A stretch of DNA of 64,000 bases from Streptomyces nigra (GTDB lineage: Bacteria; Actinomycetota; Actinomycetes; Streptomycetales; Streptomycetaceae): the NCBI RefSeq assembly GCF_003074055.1, contig NZ_CP029043.1, forward strand, positions 4,022,501 through 4,086,500, given 5' to 3'. Position 1 is the stretch's first letter, and each line of letters begins with the position of its first letter. The translations under genes were made by a program, and so were the position numbers. Shown piece by piece: positions 19,461-28,720 of the stretch. The notes below the pieces were generated by a model. That model was given only the letters and a program-made list of their open reading frames with translations. It searched no databases and had not been told where the DNA came from.

Positions 19461-19699
19461 AGCGTCTTTGCGGTCGCCCTCAAGAGCGCGAGGACGCGTT
19501 TTTCCGGCGTGGGGACGCCACGAGCAGGCGTGGGGACGCCCGTTCACAGATGAGGCACAAGGGAAGAGCGGGTAGGCATGTGGGCGTTTGACGCACGGTC
19601 GGTCGTGCTGCCTGGCACGAGAGGGCCGGTGGCGGCGACTGACGCAAAAGTGACGTCCGGCACGTACAACCCTCCAGGGGGGACGCGTGTCCAACAGGC
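19461..19699. other. Gene-free leader of the sigma factor operon
   Basis: About 240 bp between the second terminator and the sigma factor start. It contains a direct repeat GGCGTGGGGACGCC(A/C) at about 19508-19521 and 19528-19541, which may be a regulatory site. I see no credible coding sequence. Confidence 0.5.
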
Positions 19700-20380
19700 G
19701 TGGCAGAGGTTCTCGACTTCAGCGCGGCGACCCGCGGTACGGCCCTACGGCCGCCCCGCCGTCCCGTCCGACCCCGCATGCCCGGTGCGCCCGGCGGCAT
19801 GCCGGTGATCGCGCCCATGCCCGCAGCGCGGCCGACCCGCATCCCCAGTCAGCGTGACGGTTCCGAGGCGGAGAGCGCCGCGGCGGCCGGGACGACCGTC
19901 GACCACCTCACCGAGACCTATCGGGCGCACTACCGCTCGCTGCTGGGCCTCGCGGCGCTCCTGCTCGACGACACCGCCTCCTGCGAGGACGTCGTCCAGG
20001 AGGCGTTCATCCGGGTCCACTCCGCGCGCAAACGCGTCCGGGACCCCGAGAAGACGCTCGCCTACCTGCGCCAGACCGTGGTCAACCTGTCCCGCTCCGC
20101 CCTGCGCCGCCGCATACTCGGCCTGAAGCTGCTGTCGAAGCCGATGCCCGACATGGCGAGCGCCGAGGAGGGGGCCTACGACCAGCTGGAGCGCGACTCC
20201 CTCATCAAGGCGATGAAGGGCCTGCAGCGCCGCCAGCGCGAGGTACTGGTCCTGCGGTACTTCGCGGACATGACCGAGGCGCAGGTCGCCGAGACGCTCG
20301 GCATCTCGCTGGGCTCGGTCAAGGCGTACGGCTCGCGCGGCATCGCGGCGCTGCGGGTCGCGATGGAGGCGCCGGCATGA
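19700..20380 (+). CDS. ECF-type (SigE-family) RNA polymerase sigma factor
   Basis: 226 aa. Region 2: YRAHYRSLLGLAALLLDDTASCEDVVQEAFIRVHSARKRV. Region 4: LQRRQREVLVLRYFADMTEAQVAETLGISLGSVKAYGSRGIAAL. Both are complete. The first 55 residues are Pro/Arg-rich and probably disordered; the GTG at 19700 is chosen because related proteins, as I recall, share the AEVLDFS start, but a later start such as ATG 19799 is possible. The stop overlaps the ATG of a membrane protein (ATGA), the usual arrangement for a sigma/anti-sigma pair. Confidence 0.88.
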   Translation: MAEVLDFSAATRGTALRPPRRPVRPRMPGAPGGMPVIAPMPAARPTRIPSQRDGSEAESAAAAGTTVDHLTETYRAHYRSLLGLAALLLDDTASCEDVVQEAFIRVHSARKRVRDPEKTLAYLRQTVVNLSRSALRRRILGLKLLSKPMPDMASAEEGAYDQLERDSLIKAMKGLQRRQREVLVLRYFADMTEAQVAETLGISLGSVKAYGSRGIAALRVAMEAPA

Positions 20381-21513
20381 GCGGGGACCACAGCGGGCCG
20401 CATGAGCGCCCCGAGGAGCATCAGCCGAAGCAATCGCACGCTGGGAACGGAACTGTGAACCACGGCCCCGACGACCAGGGCCCCGCCGACGGGCTCGACT
20501 CGGACGAGCTGGCACTGCGCCGCATATTGCACGACGCGGTCCAGGAGATCGAACCGCGCGACGGCACGCTGGAGCATCTGCGCCGGGCGGTGCCGGCCCG
20601 CCGGGCCCGTAAGCGGCAGGCGCTGGTCGGCGCGGCGGCGGCGGTCCTCTTCGTGGGCACCGCGGTCCCGGCCCTGGTGCACGTGTCGAACTCCGGCGGC
20701 GCCCACGTCAACTCCTCGAACGCCGGGCACGGCGAGCAGGCGCAGGGCGGGGCCGGCCAGGGCAAGGAGACGCAGGGCGGCGAGGGCACGTCCGGCGGCT
20801 CCTCCGGCGGCGGCCACGGCGAGGGCCAGGGCGGCGGCAAGGACAAGGACAAGGGTGACGGCGCCGCCCAGGGCACCGGCTCGGGAGGCGCCGACGACCC
20901 GCTGGCCACCAGCACGGCCGGGGTTCCGGCGTGCACGGCCGGGCAGCTGGGCGTCGCAGGCCAGGAGGCGGGCGTCCCCGACTCGTCCGGCGCGGTGTAC
21001 GGCACCTTCCGCTTCAGCAACACCTCCACGGCCGACTGCACGGTGGCCGGCCCGGGCACGGTGTCGGTGTCCCCGGCGGGCGCGGCGGACGGCACCAAGA
21101 TCGGTCAGCTCCGGCATGTCGCCGGTGACCCGGCGGCCGGTCTGCCCGACCCGTCCCAGGAGGTCGCCGCCTTCGTCCTGAAGCCCGGTGGCTCGTACGA
21201 GGTGAAGTTCGCCTGGGTGCCGTCGGAGACCTGCCCCTCGACGGGGGAGAGCAACGGCGGCGGTTCCGGCGGTCCGGACCCGACCCCCGACCCGACCCCG
21301 TCCGAGGGCACGGGCGCGGGCGGCACCACCACCGGCACCTCGACGGGCGGCGACACCGGCACCTCCACCCAGCTGCTGGGCGAGGACCCGACGGCCGACG
21401 GAAGCGTCACGGTGTCCAACACCACGGAGGCCGCCGCGCCGACGGCCGCGGTGACGGTGTCCAACGCCTGCGCGGGGACCGTCTACTGGACGGGCGTACT
21501 GCCGGGGGCGTAA
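20377..21513 (+). CDS. Membrane-anchored, Gly-rich protein coupled to the sigma factor (putative anti-sigma or sigma-linked protein)
   Basis: 378 aa. The cytoplasmic N-terminus (residues 1-80) contains DELALRRILHDAVQEIEPRDGTLEHLRRAVPARRARKR. A single TM helix follows (about 82-101, LVGAAAAVLFVGTAVPAL), then a 90-residue Gly/Ser/Gln-rich tether and an extracytoplasmic domain with two conserved-looking Cys-containing halves (VPACTAGQLGV, ADCTVAGPG, SETCPSTGE, SNACAGTVYW), similar in style to DUF4232 domains. Topology and 4-nt overlap with the sigma gene suggest it senses the outside and controls the sigma factor, but no ZAS zinc motif is seen. Intact. Confidence 0.7.
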   Translation: MSGDHSGPHERPEEHQPKQSHAGNGTVNHGPDDQGPADGLDSDELALRRILHDAVQEIEPRDGTLEHLRRAVPARRARKRQALVGAAAAVLFVGTAVPALVHVSNSGGAHVNSSNAGHGEQAQGGAGQGKETQGGEGTSGGSSGGGHGEGQGGGKDKDKGDGAAQGTGSGGADDPLATSTAGVPACTAGQLGVAGQEAGVPDSSGAVYGTFRFSNTSTADCTVAGPGTVSVSPAGAADGTKIGQLRHVAGDPAAGLPDPSQEVAAFVLKPGGSYEVKFAWVPSETCPSTGESNGGGSGGPDPTPDPTPSEGTGAGGTTTGTSTGGDTGTSTQLLGEDPTADGSVTVSNTTEAAAPTAAVTVSNACAGTVYWTGVLPGA

Positions 21514-21525
21514 AGCCGTGAGCGG

Positions 21526-22323
21526 TCAGGCGCCGGCCTTCTCCGGCGCCGGGCCGGCGTCCGGCAGGAGGCCGAGCTCCGCGTCCCGCGCGGCCTCCAC
21601 CTCGCGGCGCAGCAGCCGGAACCACATGAAGACCACGAAGCCCGCGAAGACGAACCACTCGCCGGTGTAGCCGAGGTTCTGGAACGCCTTCAGGTCCAGG
21701 CCCGAGTCGTTGACGGTCGCGACCGGCACCGCCTTCATCCCGGAGTCGGCCTTCGTGAGGGTGATCCAGGCGTCGTAGACGTCGTACGGCACCAGGTTGA
21801 CCAGGGAGGCGGCGCTGATCGCCGCGGTCTGGCCGGCGGGCAGGCCGCCCCGTGCGGGGACGCCGTTCTCGCCGGGCACCTCGGAGGCCTGCAGCGCCCC
21901 GGTGACGGTGACCTCGCCGGTGGGGGCGGCGGGGGCCGCGGCCGGGTCGGCGGCGCCGGGCAGCCAGCCGCGGACGACCGGGAGGGCCCTGCCGTCGGCG
22001 GTGCGCAGCAGGGTGACGACATAGGTGCCGCGTTCGCCGTCGAGCTTGCGGTCGGGGACGAGGAACTGCTCGGCGTACCGGCCGCGGGCGGTGACCTGGC
22101 GGCCCACGGTCTCCTTGTCCACAGGCAGCAGCTCGGCGAGCGGCCGGGCGGGCTCACGCCGGTTCTCCGCGGCCCGGTCGCCGGCGCCGCGGTGGTCCTC
22201 CACCCGGTCCTCGAACCGGCCGAGCTGCCAGGACCCCATGAACACGCAGAAGGGGATGGCGAGCAGCACGAAGACGTTGATCCCCCACCAGCGGGGCGTC
22301 AGCAGAAACCGGTACACGCCCAT
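21526..22323 (-). CDS. SURF1 family cytochrome oxidase assembly protein
   Basis: 265 aa membrane protein. TM1 (YRFLLTPRWWGINVFVLLAIPFCVFMGSWQLGR), an extracytoplasmic domain with GRYAEQFLVPDRKLDGERGTYVVTLL and ALPVVRGWLPG, and TM2 near residue 225 (LGYTGEWFVFAGFVVFMWFRLLRRE) are the standard SURF1 pattern (SURF1 box GxW and the GWxP motif). SURF1 helps insert heme a into the aa3 oxidase. ATG 22323; divergent from the S9 peptidase. The C-terminal tail is Ala/Pro-rich. Confidence 0.93.
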   Translation of the reverse strand: MGVYRFLLTPRWWGINVFVLLAIPFCVFMGSWQLGRFEDRVEDHRGAGDRAAENRREPARPLAELLPVDKETVGRQVTARGRYAEQFLVPDRKLDGERGTYVVTLLRTADGRALPVVRGWLPGAADPAAAPAAPTGEVTVTGALQASEVPGENGVPARGGLPAGQTAAISAASLVNLVPYDVYDAWITLTKADSGMKAVPVATVNDSGLDLKAFQNLGYTGEWFVFAGFVVFMWFRLLRREVEAARDAELGLLPDAGPAPEKAGA

Positions 22324-22448
22324 AACGGTACGGGGCGGCGGGGCGGCGGCGGGGCGCGGGGTGCGGTCGTGGCCGGGCGCGCGGGAAGTTTTCCACAGGC
22401 TGGGGATCCCGGCCGCACGATGTCGTCCGGACCAGGCACTATGGGGTC

Positions 22449-24284
22449 ATGACTGAGAGCCACGGGTCCGCTTCGCGGGATCACCGGAAGCAGGACGAGG
22501 ACATGCCGGACTGGGAGCGGCGCTTCAGGGCGCCCCGGGTGTCGCTTCCCGACTGGGCGGAGGACGCCCCGGACCGCTCGCTGTTCGTGTCGAACGCGAC
22601 GGGCACGTACGAGCTGTACGCGTGGGACCGGGCGACCGGTGAGCAGCGCCAGGTGACCGACCGCCCGAACGGCACGACGGACGGCGTGCTCTCCCCGGAC
22701 GGCGCGTGGATCTGGTGGTTCGACGACAAGGACGGCGACGAGTTCGGCGTCTGGCGCCGCCAGCCCTTCGACGGCGGCGAGGACGAGCTCGCGGCGCCCG
22801 GCCTGGACGCCTCCTACCCGGCGGGCCTCGCCCTCGGCCGGGACGGCAGGACCGCGGTCGTCGGCCGCTCCACCGACGAGGAGGGCACCACGATCCATCT
22901 GGCGCGCACGGGCGAGCCGCCGGTGGAGATCTACCGGCACCGCGAGTCCGCGGGCGTCGGCGACTTCTCGCACGACGGCACCCTGATCGCCGTCGAGCAC
23001 ACCGAGCACGGCGACGCCATGCACGCGGCGCTGCGGGTGCTGCGCCCGGACGGCTCGACGGTCGCCGAGCTGGACGACACCAAGGGCGGCACCGAGGAGC
23101 TGGGCCTGGAGGTGCTGGGCTTCGCCCCGGTGGTCGGCGACGCGCGGCTGCTCGTCGGTCATCAGCGGCGCGGCCGCTGGGAGCCGCTGGTGTGGGACGT
23201 GGCGACCGGCGAGGAGACGGACCTGGCGCTGGAGCTGCCGGGCGACGTCAGCGCGGAGTGGTACCCGGACGGGACGGGTCTGCTGATCGTGCACAGCTTC
23301 GAGGCCCGCAGCGAGCTGTTCCGGTACGACCTGGGGCGCCGGGCGCTGGAGCGGATCGACACCCCGGCCGGCTCGGTGTCGGGGGCGACGGCCCGGCCCG
23401 ACGGCAGCGTCGAGTACCTGTGGTCGTCGGCGGCCGAGCCGTCGGCCGTGCGGTCCACGACCGGCCGGGTCGTCCTCGACCCGCCCGGCATGAGGTCCCC
23501 GGGCTCGGTCCCGGTGGAGGACGTGTGGGTGGAGGGCCCGGGCGGCCGTATCCACGCGCTGGTGCAGCGGCCGGCCGGCGCCGAGGGCCCGCTGCCGACG
23601 GTCTTCGACATCCACGGCGGCCCGACCTGGCACGACAGCGACTCGTTCGCGGCCGGCCCGGCGGCCTGGGTGGACCACGGCTACGCGGTCGTACGGGTCA
23701 ACTACCGGGGCTCCACCGGCTACGGGCGGGCCTGGACGGACGCGCTGAAGCACCGGGTGGGTCTGATCGAGCTGGAGGACGTCGCGGCGGTCCGGGAGTG
23801 GGCGGTCTCCTCCGGTCTCGCCGACCCCGAGCGGCTGATCCTGACCGGCGGCTCCTGGGGCGGCTATCTGACGCTCCTCGGCCTCGGCACCCAGCCGGAC
23901 GCGTGGACGCTGGGCATCGCGGCGGTCCCGGTCGCCGACTACGTCACGGCGTACCACGACGAGATGGAGGCACTGAAGGCCATGGACCGCACCCTCCTGG
24001 GCGGCACGCCCGAGGAGGTGCCCGAGCGGTTCGAGGCGTCGTCCCCGCTGACCTATGTGGACCGGGTGAAGGCCCCGGTCTACATCTCGGCGGGGGTCAA
24101 CGACCCGCGCTGCCCGATCCGTCAGGTCGACAACTACGTCAAGCGGCTGGAGGCGCGCGGCGCCGTGCACGAGGTGTACCGCTATGACGCGGGGCACGGC
24201 TCGCTGGTCGTGGACGAGCGGATCAAGCAGGTGCGGCTGGAGCTGGACTTCGCCGAGCGGCACCTTCCCGCGCGCGGCAAGTAG
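22449..24284 (+). CDS. Prolyl oligopeptidase family (S9) serine peptidase
   Basis: 611 aa, cytosolic (no signal peptide). Beta-propeller N-terminal half with repeated strands such as LSPDGAWIWWFDDKDGDEFG and FSHDGTLIAVEH, then an alpha/beta hydrolase domain. It carries the oxyanion region FDIHGGPTWHD, nucleophile elbow LTGGSWGGYLT (Ser at about 470), acid AGVNDPRCP (about 552) and base DAGHGSL (about 583). Cleaves short peptides or acylated amino acids. Start ATG 22449; a 13-bp hairpin terminator follows. Confidence 0.93.
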   Translation: MTESHGSASRDHRKQDEDMPDWERRFRAPRVSLPDWAEDAPDRSLFVSNATGTYELYAWDRATGEQRQVTDRPNGTTDGVLSPDGAWIWWFDDKDGDEFGVWRRQPFDGGEDELAAPGLDASYPAGLALGRDGRTAVVGRSTDEEGTTIHLARTGEPPVEIYRHRESAGVGDFSHDGTLIAVEHTEHGDAMHAALRVLRPDGSTVAELDDTKGGTEELGLEVLGFAPVVGDARLLVGHQRRGRWEPLVWDVATGEETDLALELPGDVSAEWYPDGTGLLIVHSFEARSELFRYDLGRRALERIDTPAGSVSGATARPDGSVEYLWSSAAEPSAVRSTTGRVVLDPPGMRSPGSVPVEDVWVEGPGGRIHALVQRPAGAEGPLPTVFDIHGGPTWHDSDSFAAGPAAWVDHGYAVVRVNYRGSTGYGRAWTDALKHRVGLIELEDVAAVREWAVSSGLADPERLILTGGSWGGYLTLLGLGTQPDAWTLGIAAVPVADYVTAYHDEMEALKAMDRTLLGGTPEEVPERFEASSPLTYVDRVKAPVYISAGVNDPRCPIRQVDNYVKRLEARGAVHEVYRYDAGHGSLVVDERIKQVRLELDFAERHLPARGK

Positions 24285-24310
24285 AACGCGCGGGAAGCCG
24301 AAGCAGCGGC

Positions 24311-24341
24311 CGGGTTCCGGGGCCGACCGCCCCGGAACCCG
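24311..24341. terminator. Bidirectional hairpin terminator
   Basis: Perfect 13-bp stem CGGGTTCCGGGGC (24311-24323) / GCCCCGGAACCCG (24329-24341) with a 5-nt loop, between two convergent genes. Confidence 0.85.
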
Positions 24342-24346
24342 CCGAC

Positions 24347-26293
24347 TCAGGTCCCCGCCCGCTCGCGGCCCCGGCGGCGGAGCAGTTCGGCCATGCCCTG
24401 GCGGGTGGCGGCCAGGACGACCCGGTCCGCGCTCTGCAGGACATAGGTGTCGGGCAGGTCCCACACCCAGCCGGAGGGGGCGCCGGCCCGGTCGTCGTGG
24501 GCCCGGTCGGCGGCCGGTTCCTCCCGGCGTTCGCCGGGCGGGGTCCGGTCCAGGGCCAGCACCCGCCACGCCCCGGGCCGGAACGCCTCGCCGACGGTCC
24601 GGTCCTCCAGCTGGGGGTGCCCGCCGACCTCCAGCGTGGCGAAGAGCAGCACCCGCCGTTCCACGGGGATGGCGCCCAGGATCTGCCGGCCCGACATCGC
24701 CCCGGCGAACGCGGGCGCGGCGAGGTGCGTCACGCTCCGGCTGCGGGTGTAGCCGCGCGGGTGGGCGGCGCGCAGGGTGCGGTACACGGCCTTGGCGAAG
24801 TCGTCGTCGTACAGGCGCAGGACGACCCGCAGGTCGGGGCGTACGGAGCGGGCGTACAGGGCCGCTTCCAGGTTGGTGGTGTCCTCGCTGGTCACCGCGA
24901 GGAAGGCGTGCGCGCGGTGGATCTTCGCGGCCTCCAGGACGCCCTCCTGGGTGACGTCGCCGAGCACCACCGGCACCCGCAGCCGCCGTGCCGTGGGCAT
25001 GCCGCGTGCCTCGGGGTCGGCCTCGACGCACACCACCGGGATGTGCAGCTCGCGCAGCCGGGTCAGCACCCGGGTGCCGATCTTGCCGAGGCCGAGCAGC
25101 ACCACATGGCCGCCGAGGCCCCGGGGTGGCTTGCGCAGCGCGGACGCCGAGCGGAAGGTGCCGAGGGCCTCCAGCACGGCCGCCAGCAGCACCGGAAGCA
25201 GCAGCAGTCCGGTCAGCCCGGACAGCAGTTGCAGGATCTGGTGGGCCAGGGGCTGGTGGAGCGCGGGCTCGTTGATGGCGAAGAGGTCGAGCAGGGTCAC
25301 GTAGGTCGCGTGCAGCGGGTGGTCGCCGCTGACCACGGTCAGCGCCACCGCGAGTCCCGCCACACAGGTCACCAGACCGGCCAGCGACCAGCGCAGCCGC
25401 CGGGAGAACAGCGAGCCGAACGACGGCATCAGGCCGCGTCCGCCGCGGCCCGACGGCATCGGCGGACCGGCGTAGGACACCTGCTCCAGGACGACGGTGC
25501 CGCGTCCGGCAGCGGCCTCGACCTGGGCGGCGTCCGGCAGCATCAGCGGGCCGTGCTCGCCGCTGTCCTCCGAGCCGTCGGTGCCCGCCGGGTCGCTGCG
25601 GGTCGTGGACAGCAGGGCGAGGGTGGCGAGGTCGGTGGGGCGGGTCTCGCCGGGCGGCCGTTCCACAGCGCGCAGTAACAGGCCGTCGGTCTGGACGACC
25701 TTGGTGGTGCCGGCGACGGCGGTGGCGGCCAGCGCCGGGGCGGCCGTGTCGGCGTCCGAGAGGACGGTCGTGGAGGCGTCGAGGCCGCCCTCGCCGGCGC
25801 CGGCCGCCAACGCGGCGGCCTGGTCGAGGAGTTCCTCGATGTGCTGGCCGAGCCGGCGGTTGTAGAGGCGCAGGACGAGCCGGAGGCGGGGGTTGAGGCG
25901 GCGGGCGGTGAGGGCGGCGCGGATGTTGGTCTCGTCGTCGTCGTAGACGAGGGCGAGGGCGGCGGCCCGCTCCACCCCGGCGTCGGCGAGCGTCGCCTCG
26001 CTGGGCTCGACAGCCTCCAGCACCCGGGTGCCGCCCGGTTCGCCGGGGAGGGGGCCGGTGCCCGCGCGGTTCACGGCCGCGGTCACCGCGCCCAGCAGCG
26101 CCGCCGAGGCGGCCCGGGCCCGTCCGACGACCGGTGGCCGTACCGTCCGCTCCGACGGCGGCACGACGAGCGTGACCTGTTCCCGGTACACGCCGCGCAG
26201 TTCGGCCGCGAGCCGGTGCGCGAGCCCGTCGTCGCCGCACACCACCATGTGCGCGGTGCTGTCACTGATCGAGGTCTGCTGCGGGACTGCCAC
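24347..26293 (-). CDS. NAD-binding (TrkA-N/RCK-like) membrane ion channel-like protein
   Basis: 648 aa. An N-terminal Rossmann-like RCK domain (MVVCGDDGLAHRLAAELRG; ALVYDDDETNIRAALTARRLNP) is followed by two or three membrane segments (about residues 302-325 and 350-375) with the intervening ATYVTLLDLFAINEPA where a pore loop would sit. A second complete RCK domain follows (HVVLLGLGKIGTRVLTRLRELHIPVVCVEAD; FLAVTSEDTTNLEAALYARSV). Two RCK domains around a short membrane part suggest a ligand-gated cation channel or Trk-type regulator, related in layout to CASTOR/POLLUX-like proteins. The canonical TVGYG filter is not visible. GTG 26293 start; no clear ribosome-binding site. Confidence 0.75.
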   Translation of the reverse strand: MAVPQQTSISDSTAHMVVCGDDGLAHRLAAELRGVYREQVTLVVPPSERTVRPPVVGRARAASAALLGAVTAAVNRAGTGPLPGEPGGTRVLEAVEPSEATLADAGVERAAALALVYDDDETNIRAALTARRLNPRLRLVLRLYNRRLGQHIEELLDQAAALAAGAGEGGLDASTTVLSDADTAAPALAATAVAGTTKVVQTDGLLLRAVERPPGETRPTDLATLALLSTTRSDPAGTDGSEDSGEHGPLMLPDAAQVEAAAGRGTVVLEQVSYAGPPMPSGRGGRGLMPSFGSLFSRRLRWSLAGLVTCVAGLAVALTVVSGDHPLHATYVTLLDLFAINEPALHQPLAHQILQLLSGLTGLLLLPVLLAAVLEALGTFRSASALRKPPRGLGGHVVLLGLGKIGTRVLTRLRELHIPVVCVEADPEARGMPTARRLRVPVVLGDVTQEGVLEAAKIHRAHAFLAVTSEDTTNLEAALYARSVRPDLRVVLRLYDDDFAKAVYRTLRAAHPRGYTRSRSVTHLAAPAFAGAMSGRQILGAIPVERRVLLFATLEVGGHPQLEDRTVGEAFRPGAWRVLALDRTPPGERREEPAADRAHDDRAGAPSGWVWDLPDTYVLQSADRVVLAATRQGMAELLRRRGRERAGT

Positions 26294-26475
26294 GAGGGAG
26301 AAGACTGCCTCATCGTGATCGCCGGTTCCACAGCCGGTGACCTCTGTGCGCCGGGCGCCGCCCGGCGAGCCCTTGGCGGGACCCGGGCCGGGGACTACCC
26401 TGAACCCTGTATCTGACGACCCGTCAGAAACGAGGCGGCACCGGCGGCCGGCGGCGCAGCAGCCAGGAGGTAGGC

Positions 26476-27735
26476 GTGGCCCACACCGAGAGCGGCACGA
26501 AGGACCTGCCCAAGGTCATCAGCGTGGACGATCACGTGATCGAACCCGCGCACCTCTTCGAGACCTGGCTCCCGGCCAAGTACCGGGACCGGGGCCCGAA
26601 GCCCCTCACCGCCGGGATCGGCGAACTCGCGTACGTCGGCGGGAAGTACCGGTTCACCACCGACCCGGACGGCCAGATCACCGACTGGTGGGAGTACGAC
26701 GGAGGACTGTTCCCGTACAAGCGGATCATCGCGGCCGTCGGCTTCTCACGGGACGAGATGACCCTCGACGGGATCACGCGCGAGCAGATGCGGCGCGGCT
26801 GCTGGGACCCCAAGGCCCGGCTCGCGGACATGGACCTCAACCATGTCGAGGCCTCGCTCTGCTTCCCCACCTTCCCGCGCTTCTGCGGCCAGACCTTCGC
26901 GGAGGCCCAGGACAAGGAGGTCGCCCTTGCCTGCGTACGGGCCTACAACGACTGGATGGTGGAGGAGTGGTGCGGCGACAGCGGCGGACGGCTCATCCCG
27001 CTGTGCCTGATCCCGCTGTGGGACATCGATCTCGCCGTCGCGGAGATCCGGCGCAACGCGGCCCGGGGTGTGCGCGCGGTGACCTTCAGCGAGATCCCCA
27101 CGTATCTGGGGCTGCCGTCGATCCACTCCGGTTACTGGGACCCGTTCTTCGCGGCCTGCGAGGAGACCGGCACGGTCGTCAACATGCACATCGGGTCCTC
27201 TTCGCAGATGCCGGCCGCGTCCCCCGACGCCCCGCCCGCCGTCCAGGCGTCCCTCAGCTTCAACAACGCCATGGCGTCGATGATGGACTTCCTCTTCTCG
27301 GGCGTGCTGGTGAAGTTCCCCCGGCTGAAACTCGCGTACAGCGAGGGTCAGATGGGCTGGATCCCGTACGCGCTGGAGCGCGCCGACGACGTGTGGGAGG
27401 AGCACCGGGCGTGGGGCGGGGTGAAGGACCTGATCCCGGAGCCGCCGTCGACGTACTACTACCGGCAGATCTTCTGCTGCTTCTTCCGGGACCGCCACGG
27501 CATCGAGGCCATCGAGACGGTCGGCGTGGACAACGCCACCTTCGAGACGGACTATCCGCACGTCGACTCCACCTGGCCGGAGACGAAACGGGTCGCCGAG
27601 GAGCATGTCGGCGGGCTCTCCGACGAGGTGGCGTACAAGCTGCTGCGAGGCAACGCGATCCGGATGCTCGACCTGCCCTTCGACCGCGAGGACCGGGCGG
27701 GCCGGGCGGACCGGGCGGTCAGCCCGGCGCCGTGA
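26476..27735 (+). CDS. Amidohydrolase family protein (TIM-barrel metal hydrolase/decarboxylase-like)
   Basis: 419 aa. The start KVISVDDHVIEPAHLFETWLP carries the D-x-H metal-binding motif of amidohydrolase_2 enzymes. HIGSSSQMP supplies a further His, and the end of the barrel DNATFETDYPHVDSTWPETK supplies the Asp. WWEYDGGLFPYKRI and PRFCGQTFAEAQDKE match proteins usually called amidohydrolase in Streptomyces. Family members hydrolyse or decarboxylate aromatic or heterocyclic acids; the substrate is unknown. GTG 26476 with GGAGG 6-7 nt upstream. Its 3' end overlaps the convergent glycosyltransferase by 17 bp. Confidence 0.85.
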   Translation: MAHTESGTKDLPKVISVDDHVIEPAHLFETWLPAKYRDRGPKPLTAGIGELAYVGGKYRFTTDPDGQITDWWEYDGGLFPYKRIIAAVGFSRDEMTLDGITREQMRRGCWDPKARLADMDLNHVEASLCFPTFPRFCGQTFAEAQDKEVALACVRAYNDWMVEEWCGDSGGRLIPLCLIPLWDIDLAVAEIRRNAARGVRAVTFSEIPTYLGLPSIHSGYWDPFFAACEETGTVVNMHIGSSSQMPAASPDAPPAVQASLSFNNAMASMMDFLFSGVLVKFPRLKLAYSEGQMGWIPYALERADDVWEEHRAWGGVKDLIPEPPSTYYYRQIFCCFFRDRHGIEAIETVGVDNATFETDYPHVDSTWPETKRVAEEHVGGLSDEVAYKLLRGNAIRMLDLPFDREDRAGRADRAVSPAP

Positions 27736-28501
27736 CCGGCGGGTAGGTCCAGCCGAACGAGCCGAGCGCGCGGGCCCTGGCCTCCACCACCGCCATCCGC
27801 GCGGCCCGTTCGGCGGGGTCGACATGGGCTGCCTGTCCCGTCGCCTGGCCCTCCCACTTGCGGTAGAGCAGCCCGACCTCGGCCGAGAACCAGCCGCGGC
27901 TGACCGAGCTGAGCGCGAGCAGCAGGCCGGTGTCCTCGGAGGCGGGCAGCGCCATCCAGCCGCCGAGCGCCAGCAGCAGGTCCCGGCGCACGCACAGGGT
28001 CGCCGGGTGGACCGGGGCGAGCCAGTCGTTCGCCCGCCAGGCGCCGACGAGGGTGCCGGGCTCGATCGGGCCGTCGGCCGGGTCGCCGGGGAACGCGGCC
28101 GTCGAGCCGTTCGGCAGCAGGTCCAGCACCCGGGAGGTGGTCCAGCCGACGGAGCGGTGCCCCTCGAGGACGGCGAGGTCGCGGGCGAGCGCCCCCGGGG
28201 TCAACTGGTCGTCGGCGTCCAGGATCTTGGCGTAGGCGCCCTCGGTGTGCGCGAGGGCGAGCGTACGGGCCACACCCGGGCCTCCGGGCCGGCCCTGACG
28301 GAACGTCACTCTCGGGTCGTCATCGGGGACGTACGGGTGGACGGCGTCGGTGCGCCCGTCCTCCTGTATCACCCAGTGCCACTCCCAGCCGGACGGCAAC
28401 TCCTGGGCGCAGAGCGACGCGTGGGCCTGTGGCAGGAACGCGGCCGAGGGTCCGTGGACCGCGGTCACGACGACGACCCGCCGGAGCACGGAGCGACCCA
28501 C
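27719..28501 (-). CDS. Glycosyltransferase family 2-like protein
   Basis: About 260 aa single-domain GT-A fold. The N-terminal strand RRVVVVTAVHGPSAAFLPQAHASL, WEWHWVIQEDGRTDAV and the metal-binding region YAKILDADDQLTPGALARDL are the GT2 signature (DxDD-type). The later TLCVRRDLLLALGGWMALPASEDTGLLLAL provides the acceptor loop and base. No membrane segment. The start is ambiguous: GTG at 28504, 28501 or 28489 are all possible after GGAAGG (about 28506-28511); 28501 is used. Transfers a sugar to an unknown acceptor. Confidence 0.8.
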   Translation of the reverse strand: MGRSVLRRVVVVTAVHGPSAAFLPQAHASLCAQELPSGWEWHWVIQEDGRTDAVHPYVPDDDPRVTFRQGRPGGPGVARTLALAHTEGAYAKILDADDQLTPGALARDLAVLEGHRSVGWTTSRVLDLLPNGSTAAFPGDPADGPIEPGTLVGAWRANDWLAPVHPATLCVRRDLLLALGGWMALPASEDTGLLLALSSVSRGWFSAEVGLLYRKWEGQATGQAAHVDPAERAARMAVVEARARALGSFGWTYPPVTAPG

Positions 28502-28720
28502 CACCCTTCCACGGACATGCGAAGGCCCGACCGCTGGCGACGGGGGATGCACCAGCGATCGGGCTGTGGCCAACAGTAACAAGGCCGCGAGCCTCGTGGG
28601 AGCCGCCGGATCGGCTGCGGTGAGGCGTTGTGATCGGGATCACGGAAAACGCTGTCAAAGTTGCCTCAGGCATATCACTTGCGTCCCCGCTCCCTCACGC
28701 TCCGCACAGGTCACAGGAGT

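Noticed and set aside
20700..20900. Possible tandem repeat array or CRISPR-like region
   Set aside because: It is the Gly/Ser-rich tether of the sigma-linked membrane protein, not spaced identical repeats. No CRISPR array was found anywhere.
22299..26240. 1313-codon frame on the minus strand
   Set aside because: Spans the NAD-binding gene and S9 peptidase out of frame; Arg/Pro-rich noise.
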